From contig CM030866.1 in the NCBI GenBank assembly GCA_018105865.1, forward strand, positions 4,777,951 through 4,841,950: a stretch of DNA of 64,000 nt. The letters run 5' to 3'. Each line of letters begins with the position of its first letter. Positions within the stretch are counted from its first letter, which is position 1. Source of the DNA: Metaphire vulgaris. Lineage: Eukaryota; Annelida; Clitellata; Crassiclitellata; Megascolecidae. A model generated the notes under the pieces. It was not told the origin of the DNA and did not search any database. It saw nothing but the letters and a program-made list of their open reading frames with translations. This document shows positions 56,820 through 64,000 of the stretch, one piece after another. Both the position numbers and the translations under genes were made by a program.

Positions 56820-57357
56820 ATTACAGTTGCAAATAAATAAATAAATGAGTAGCTGTAAAAGGCAGCGGTTCTGCCACAGTCACCTGGATATACATCTTCG
56901 CGCGTGCGCCTCACAATGCAGACGACCAGAAGGAGGAGCAGAAGAAGAGAGATGATGCACATGAGGATGACAAACCATCCAACTGATGCTTGTTGGTAAA
57001 ACAAAGGCACTACATAAATGGATCATTAACGTAAAAATGTACTGCAATCGAGTGTGTACAACGTTTGGTCATTTTACTGAACAGAATTGAGCAAATGCTT
57101 CCACTAAATACTGACTGAAATTAACCTCAGGTTGATATTCATGTAATGTAAATTGTAATGCAATAAGGGACTTGTACAGCTTAAATAGCACTTCTTATAT
57201 TTCTACCCAGAGGCATGTTTAAAACCGATTAAACTATAAAATCCAAACAGAAACATAATTTACTAACCTGACTCTAGAATGGTGACTACAAAAAGATAAA
57301 CAAATAAATTTTAAAAAAACCTTATCCATATTCAGATATTCAGATAAATTGAAATAA

Positions 57358-57426
<69 letters not shown>

Positions 57427-60400
57427 AAAACTATGCATCGTACAAAACAACACTTTCAAAAGGAAGTGCATTAGAAGACCAAAATCTAAAACACAAGCAA
57501 GCACCTAGACTTCAATGTCTGTACTGTACATATGGAGTTGACATTTCAAACCAGGACTTAGAAACCTGAACCAGTATAGACTATAGAATAGCATGTTATG
57601 GGTTTAACTGGCCAATGAGTGGAATTTTGGACAGAGTGTGGTGCACTACAATCACCTTCCAAGAAGTGCTACAGAAATCTGACTGACCTACTTACTAGCT
57701 TATTTACAGAAAACTGACCAAAAACGCTTTGTTATTTGATCTCCATCTGCTTTGTTTAGGGTGTCACTAGTAGTGATCATTGTATAGAAAAACATCTTAG
57801 ATGTCATCTTACCGTTGTCGTTTTTCAGCCCAATATGCAGAATCCACGACTGAGAATTATTCTCTCGTGAAAATTCTCCGATCCCAGAACTTGCTACAGC
57901 CCAGACTTCGTACTTTCCCTTTCGGAGACCAGTGACAATGGCCCAGTTTTCATCACTGTCTGGACTTGGATCAAACTTCTGAACAACAGTACTATTGTCT
58001 AGAGAAACACACAAAGAGAACATCAAAAGTTATCCAAGAGTTCAACAGCACACATAGTCACAGTGACATAGCCAGGATTTCCGGAAGAGGGAGGGGGTTT
58101 GGTTTTCACTTTTGATCGTAACCAACTCCTGAAAAATCTTGACAAGCAAAAAAGGTCATCCTATGCCTTTCCTTCAAAAAATTTTCCTTTCAGATTCTGA
58201 CAAGCAAAAAAAACGGTCATCACGCCCATGGCGCTTAAAACATTTTGGTCAGCAGCCCCAAGAGGGGGCTTGACCCTCAAAACCGCGTCCAAAAATCAAA
58301 AATGCATAGAAACACGTTTTTAAAATTTTTTTGTCGCCACCCAAGGGGGTTTACCCCAAACCCTCCCTTGGCTACGCCACTGTATAATCACGAAGAATAA
58401 GATCAAGAACATGATTATGAAAATGACAACATGGATTTGAAAATTATAAAAATTACAATAGATAGTGCAATTTTAAATGCTGATGCTGAGAACTGCATGC
58501 AACAGACCTGGTCCCCTGAATTTCACAAAGAATTCACTTCCCGGGGATACTGGAGGCTCCTGATCAGAATGGAACCAGGATATGTTCACCAGGCTGTCAT
58601 GCATCAAAATATCTCTTATCTTTGGTGCATCTGGATCTAAAAGACAGAACAAATTTCTAATCAGGCACATCTCAATCAATTATGCAACAGTATAATCATA
58701 AAAAAACACAAATCTAACATAACAAAAAATTCTGCCAAATGCTCAGTTAATTATCTATTCATAAGGACAGTTGAATTCAAAAATGTTTAAACACTGCATA
58801 ATTTGTTGTGACTTTTGCTGGAAATTTCATAAATTGTTTATGACATTTAATTTAGACATGTTATCTCTCTGTATGCCTGCAGGGATATTTTTACACCCCC
58901 CTAACACCCCCCAACACCTCCCCAATTTGAGGTCGACACCCCCCAATTTGGTAATGTGACAATGGTATGCATACAAAATGCATACTAATTAGCTCCGGAC
59001 AACCCCCCCCCCAATTTGAGGTCGACACCCCCCAAATTCACAATCCTAGAAATATCCCTGTATGCCTGTCTTCAGACCAGAGTGTAGCATTGATTCTTTA
59101 CGCCGTGCTTTTCTATTAAAAACTTGCAATTGAAAACAAAACACACTCACACGCCTAACATTACTCCCAGTGATAAAATAATGGTAAATGAGGCAAAGCA
59201 AGATTATCGTACCGTTAACAGGAAGTGTCTCTCCGATAACAGATTCTTCGGCTCCCGCTCCGGCCACTGTGATGGCCGTCACCGAGATCCGATATATTGT
59301 CGAATAATCCAGTTGTCGAATCTTGTACCTCCTGAGGCTTGGATCTTTTATATGCAAACGAGTTGCATAGTCAACAGCAGGTGGCGCTTTAATATGAAAA
59401 AAACACTGAAAAAAACGATGCTAGTAACAACAGTGGGGAGTCAGAGAGCTAAAAATTTTACTATCAGGGGGTTTATCCTGAGCCAGTAGAGGTTAGCTAA
59501 CCAACTCTCAGGCTAATCAAGCACTGACTAGCAAAGAGGTCATTGGTGTTAAGAGACATACAATATACAGGGTGGCACAAAAAAATGGACTAGTCACATT
59601 TAGGTTTGTATTTAATATAGTCCGTTTTTTTGTGCCACCCTGTATCTTACTACATGAACATTATGTTCTAAGACGTTTGAGTTGGAATAAACAAACTTCT
59701 GTTCAATAAAAGCGCTAAATGAAAATCAAAAGTTCTGTTTGCAAAGCTGGACTCTGTTTGCATAATACCCATAAAACCCTTTACTCATCAAATTTACACT
59801 TGCTCAGATGAACGAGTGTACAAGATATCAGCCGATTAGACAAGCAGTATATACACCTTAAGACTCATTACTCATCAAAACTGCTCATCACAAGCTAAGA
59901 ACTCTGGGCAAAATGCGATCTTACCAACAGAATAGTACAGCCAATACCCAATGATGTCACCAGTGAATTCCAGGGGCAGCTGCCACTCAACGACCAGGTG
60001 ACTCCACCCACTTTGAACCACTCTCAGAGAGGAAACCTTTCCAGGCACTACAGAATAATCATTTCTCTTAACAGATGGCAGATTCTTTTTACACAATAAT
60101 ACCAAAAATAATAACAAGAAACATACGATTATATAAATCGATTATACAATTCCAGTACGTAAAATTATATAAAGAATTTCATAGTATCAGATCTAATACA
60201 CAGAGGTATCAACTGATGGTTTGCCAAATCCACCCACAAATGATCACATTACCAGAGAGTCCAACTGGGTAGAAAGCAAAAGAAAAATAGCTCATAACTT
60301 AACCCCTTAACTAGGGACCCCGGATATATCCGTCCATTTTACAATGAGTTACAGTTAAATACACGGTTAAGGGGTTAACAGTTTCTTATATTCAACATCG

Positions 60401-62056
60401 TTGTAATGTGTGATATACACGATTCATGTTTTTTCATGGCAATGTCCTCTGACAAGTGACTTCATTTGGGTTCGACTGTAGGCACCCTAGCATTAACAGC
60501 ATACACAAATCCAGCACAAAATCCAAACAGACCTCCAACAGGAGTTCTAAACTTGATGACGTTGCTGTCGTATCCCGCGTTCACTTGATTCAACACTTGA
60601 ACGGCCGCGCTGGTGTCAGTCAGAGGCCAGAGCTGATCTGTTTCACCGTACACTCGGTCTGCCGACCGAACGCGATGACGTCGATGATGACGTCGTCTTC
60701 TTTGAACCTCGTCACGTTTATCGGGCAGTAGAGGTTTGCAAAGTTCAAAAGGTCGGTCGACCAGAATGTCCTCCGAACGACGGATATTTGGTTCGTTTGA
60801 TTTCCAGAAAACGATCTAGAAAGTCGACGGACAGCTTTGGAATTTCTATTTACATTACATTACAAAAAAGCTTCTTGTTATCTCAAACAAAATTCTGTAA
60901 GAATTGTACCTAAATTAAATCCGGTCTAATTGAAAGTAAACTGCAAGTCAATCAAATATTACAATCAATCAATACTTGTTTAAATCCTTGCATAAAATAA
61001 AGCTCTCTTGTCAAAGAAGTAATGTACGCAATGTAATGTAATTGCTCTCAGTCAAAGACGTACCCGATATCCGCGGAAGAATCCCCGAACTTTCTCTTCA
61101 CTTGTGTCAACTGGATCCCAGGAGAATTGGGCGAATGAGCCATTGACAGAATCGCTCACCACCTTAAAATTCTGAGGCACTACCTGAGGTTCTGACAAAC
61201 AACAATACGCAAAAGTTACAAATTCTGCACCTGTAAACATCACAAATGCAGTGTTGGAGTTGCCGGGGTTGGGTTGGGGTTTAAAACCCCCAGCTAACTT
61301 TGCAGTCCTCACAAAAATCGCATATCGGGTACATTCAGCCTCTGTCATTAATTGAATTTCAGTCCTCAACCCCCCCATCTCCCTGCCAGCTCAAATTTCA
61401 CAACTCCAACACTGCATGCACAAATGAATAACCTATTCCATTCCTCATGCTGGTCAAAGATGATACGAACAAGATGCCTTGCAAACAGACAAAATAACAT
61501 CAGTTATAACAATGCATGCCATGCTACGGCGCTATAGAAGTTGTCCAGAACCATAATACCATAATGCAACTTACTTCCTTCACCAGAGCGCACTAATTTC
61601 TTCTCGGGCAAAGGCGCCTTTCCAATTTTGTTTGCAGCATGAACGTAAACGTCAAAAAGTGCAAACGATTCTTTCTGTTCATGAATGGAAATAGATTTCT
61701 GTTTTGGATCCAATACAACTTGTGTCTCTTCTACATCATAAGTCCCGTGCTTCTTGTAACCAACGACATAGTGAAACCCCTCACCATTGTGCTCATTTTC
61801 TGGCATTGGCTGCAAAACAAATGATACTCAAATGATTTGCATAAATCGGATGATTCACACGCATGCATATTCATAATCCCATGTGTGCTATTTATTTGTA
61901 GACTCAAAGAGAAGAAGAAAAAGGTGAATACAGGAAGAAACCCAGTAGAGGACAATGGGGCAAAAAACGAGATTACACACCAAGACATAATGCAAATAAA
62001 TGGCTGGGTGTGGTTGTCATACACAGGGCAGAACCTACTGAACCACTATAAACCCA

Positions 62057-62095
<39 letters not shown>

Positions 62096-63456
62096 TTAAA
62101 TAAGATTATTATTAAATAATAATAATTCCAAAACCATAATCATCATCATCGTCGTCATCATCATCATCATCATCGTTGTAATCATCATTGTCGTCGTCGT
62201 CATCATCATCGTTATCATCATCATCGTCGTCATCATCATCATCATCGTTGTAATCATCATCGTCGTCGTCGTCATCATCATCATCATCAACCATGGGCTC
62301 AGCACCTGTTGGTGTCTGATGCAATCATTACAGTTTGTCCCAATCTTTTCTGTTTGTAGCTATAATTATGACATAGTTCTTGCAGACATTTTCCACACCA
62401 ATCACAAATGTCATCACACCATTCCCTGTGTGGCCTTCCTTTCTTGTTGGAAAGCCATAAACCATTACATTATACATTATATATTTTATTTGTTCAAAAA
62501 ATCGCACGTACATCCCAATTGATAACCAGTTGTTGTGCACTGGATAAGTTTCCACACACTCAACAGGATTTCGATACGGAGCGCAGCAGACGGTGTACTG
62601 CAACTCTGTCCCAATTCTTCACTCAAATCACTTGTTCCAATGCTGTTTGTTGCGGTGACCTGGAATGCATATCGAGACCACGGACGGACGCTCACGTGAT
62701 CCCGATAGCGGGACTGAGGTCTGAAGTCCGCACTGGACAGCGTTTTGTTGCCGCTGGAAAGTCGTCCGCTGTAGTGGATTGTAAATTCTGTAATTTTGTC
62801 ATTGTTGTCATTTCCAGCAGACCATGAGATTCCACTGTGTCAGCATCACACTGGAAAATCGTGACGTCGTACGGAGCATCGGGTCGACCTTATAAGAACA
62901 AGTATAAACGAATGACAACAACTTCAGTTTGTATCCGTTGTTGTTAGAACTTTCAATACTACAAACAATAAGCTTTTAAATAAACATTTATAATCCTGAT
63001 CTGGCTAAACACTTAAACACGTTTATTATTATCATCAATAATAAGTTTCTTATTGCTTTGCCATGGTAACTCATGTTTTGCTACTGAGTTGCCATGGTAA
63101 CTCACAAGCTGTTCAAAAGACTGATAAATAAATCGCTTTAAAGCTCAAGACAGCGAGCTAACCTTTGACCTTGAGCATTGATATCCCGGATGTGGCCGAG
63201 TCAAGGCCGTTTGTTGCAGTGCAGACGTATTCACCAGTGTCCTTGACCTTGGATGACTTGATTTGAAGTGAAAAGTCCGTCTTGTCAATGTGGATGTGGG
63301 CTTCCTTCTTGAAATCAATGCGTCTGCCATCTTTCTTCCATTCCACCGCCAGATTGGCCAATTCCCTGTGGTCAGTGGTGACGTTACATGGAAGGGTGAC
63401 GTCATCGTATGCATGGACAGTTCTGTTCAGTGGAATCGATGTGATGGAAGTTGGAG
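56058..63456 (-). CDS. L1CAM/neuroglian-family cell adhesion molecule, 3' portion (12 exons; 5' end outside window)
   Basis: Neuronal-type cell-surface adhesion receptor. Exons in transcript order: 63456-63163 (last Ig domain), 62888-62512, 61809-61575, 61191-61064, 60815-60533, 60047-59925, 59386-59213, 58636-58508, 57998-57813 (five FN3 domains), 57009-56884 (membrane helix), 56417-56342, 56208-56058 (cytoplasmic). Phases agree at all junctions. Family marks: Ig YVCTATNGLDSA; WDPV..SEEKVRGFFRGYR in FN3-3; VGWFVILMCIISLLLLLLLVV helix followed by RRTREDVYP; cytoplasmic DETPFGEY and SDSLGAYEYQEATKFNDEGSF, matching L1 DETFGEY and the segment before the ankyrin-binding FIGQY. The FIGQ codons are present but out of frame. 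Exon 62888-62512 has frame breaks, and exon 60815-60533 is about 100 nt longer than usual. Confidence 0.92.
56743..56816. repeat. (ATT)n microsatellite, L1-family intron
   Basis: About 24 ATT units between the membrane exon and the first cytoplasmic exon. Confidence 0.95.
57360..57425. repeat. (GA)n microsatellite, L1-family intron
   Basis: About 33 GA units in the intron before the membrane exon. Confidence 0.97.
58061..58382 (+). mobile_element. hAT-type MITE, CAGTGACATAGCC copy of the 45564 family, L1-family intron
   Basis: CAGTGACATAGCCAGG...TTGGCTACGCCACTG. Flanks CATAGTCA and TATAATCA match at 6 of 8. Internal duplication of GACAAGCAAAAAAGGTCAT. Confidence 0.82.
58880..59060 (-). mobile_element. 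hAT-type MITE, family 6, L1-family intron
   Basis: CAGGGATATTTTTACACC...CCTAGAAATATCCCTG with an exact duplication TATGCCTG (58872-58879, 59061-59068). Confidence 0.93.
59566..59644. mobile_element. 79-bp mariner-type hairpin MITE, L1-family intron
   Basis: TACAGGGTGGCACAAAAAAA at the left and TTTTTTTGTGCCACCCTGTA at the right, with arms of about 28 bp and a short spacer. TA-flanked CAGGGTG termini are typical of mariner relatives. Confidence 0.88.
60301..60380. mobile_element. TTAA-type miniature element, L1-family intron
   Basis: TTAACCCCTTAACTAGGGAC...CACGGTTAAGGGGTTAA around GGATATATCCGTCCATTTTA. Member of the 25538 family. Confidence 0.72.
62060..62300. repeat. (ATT)n and (ATC/GTC)n microsatellites, L1-family intron
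   Basis: ATT array at 62060-62092, then an imperfect ATC/GTC/GTTGTA array at 62138-62290 with internal 60-bp near-repeats. Poly-Asp and poly-Met frames here are artefacts. Confidence 0.92.
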
Positions 63457-63919
63457 CTGAATAGTTCAGAAAGTCATTCAATACTATTGAAATACTCTTA
63501 AGAAAGTCTTTGCAATTAAAACAGACACATTAACAATTGCCTTATTGATAAGGCAGTGGCATAACGTGGAGGGGGCACTTTGCAGAAAGCCCCCGGGCCC
63601 CGGGAGAGGGGGCCCCCGATTGCCTGTCAACACTATAAACGATGTGACGACCTTCTTTTCTTTTTTTGGCTCATCAGCCACTTTAGGCCCCATATCAAGG
63701 ATGCCCCCCGGCCCCAAAAGTCACGCTATGCCACTGCAATAAGGCACTAAGCAGTAATGTTGTGAAACACCAGTCCCCTACCAGTATCAAATTTTGGGCG
63801 AATAAATCTAAACTTAGCGTTATTTCCACAACACTAATTTCATCAATATGATACTATTTGTATACAACATACTATTGTACAATATACTATTGTACAGTAT
63901 ACAATACGATACTATATAC
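63457..63919. other. L1-family intron: one MITE, otherwise AT-rich
   Basis: Upstream intron of the last Ig exon. No further Ig exon was found before the window edge. Holds the element at 63554-63736. Confidence 0.6.
63554..63736 (+). mobile_element. hAT-type MITE, CAGTGGCATAACG family
   Basis: CAGTGGCATAACGTGG...CACGCTATGCCACTG. Flanks TGATAAGG and CAATAAGG. Contains GCCCCCGGGCCCC and TTTTTTTGGCTCATCAGCC. Confidence 0.75.
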
Positions 63920-64000
63920 AGGGGTGGAAGATGGCAGAGTGGGTTACGTGCTGGAGCGTCAGGCTGACGGAGCGGGTTCAAGCCCCGTCAGTGCCCCTAG
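63920..64000 (+). repeat. tRNA-like sequence with polymerase III A and B boxes (SINE head or tRNA pseudogene), window edge
   Basis: A-box TGGCAGAGTGG (63932-63942) and B-box GGTTCAAGCC (63975-63984) both match consensus, 32 bp apart. The T arm GCGGG-TTCAAGC-CCCGT pairs. The outer ends AGGGGTG and TGCCCCT could pair but with three surplus bases after the T arm, and no clear anticodon arm forms. A tRNA-derived SINE continuing past the window is more likely than a working tRNA gene. Confidence 0.45.

Overview
The window is nuclear DNA of a bilaterian animal, most likely a marine invertebrate. The evidence is intron-bearing genes of purely metazoan families (L1/neuroglian cell adhesion molecule, SOCS, EGF ligand), GT/GC-AG introns, AATAAA signals, very dense microsatellites and a large load of non-autonomous DNA transposons. 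I cannot name the phylum from the sequence. No prokaryotic genes, CRISPR array or virus were seen.

Layout. (1) 1.4-4.6 kb, + strand: split exons of a membrane-anchored EGF ligand. It is recognisable from an EGF domain interrupted between its 4th and 5th cysteines, followed by a membrane segment. (2) 8.6-9.7 kb, +: an intronless SOCS gene (SH2 domain plus SOCS box, CISH/SOCS2-like). (3) 11.6-23.1 kb: a tandem segmental duplication, each unit carrying one intronless LicD/fukutin-type transferase gene (16.1 and 21.6 kb). A third, more diverged paralogue lies at 37.5 kb. (4) 47.4-53.3 kb, - strand: the complete ribophorin I (RPN1) coding region in ten exons. (5) 56.1-63.5 kb, -: the 3' two thirds of an L1CAM/neuroglian-family gene (last Ig domain, five FN3 domains, membrane segment, cytoplasmic tail). 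Its 5' end lies beyond the window. A tRNA-like polymerase III promoter sits at the right edge.

Between the genes the DNA is mostly repeats: at least eight families of short hAT-type elements with 8-bp target duplications, often nested in one another; TTAA-flanked piggyBac-like miniature elements; a mariner-type hairpin; pogo/Tigger-like ends; truncated non-LTR retrotransposons; a decayed multi-copy zinc-binding ORF; and long simple repeats ((CTG)n, (CTGT)n, (TA)n, (TTC/CTC)n, (GA)n, (ATC)n).

The genes are not an operon or a pathway. RPN1 acts in the ER oligosaccharyltransferase, and the LicD proteins are predicted Golgi/ER glycan-phosphate transferases; their proximity is probably coincidental. 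The points most worth a second look are the LicD cluster with filled and empty transposon sites, the hidden EGF ligand, two GC-AG introns in RPN1, and the out-of-frame ankyrin-binding motif and frame breaks in the L1-family gene.
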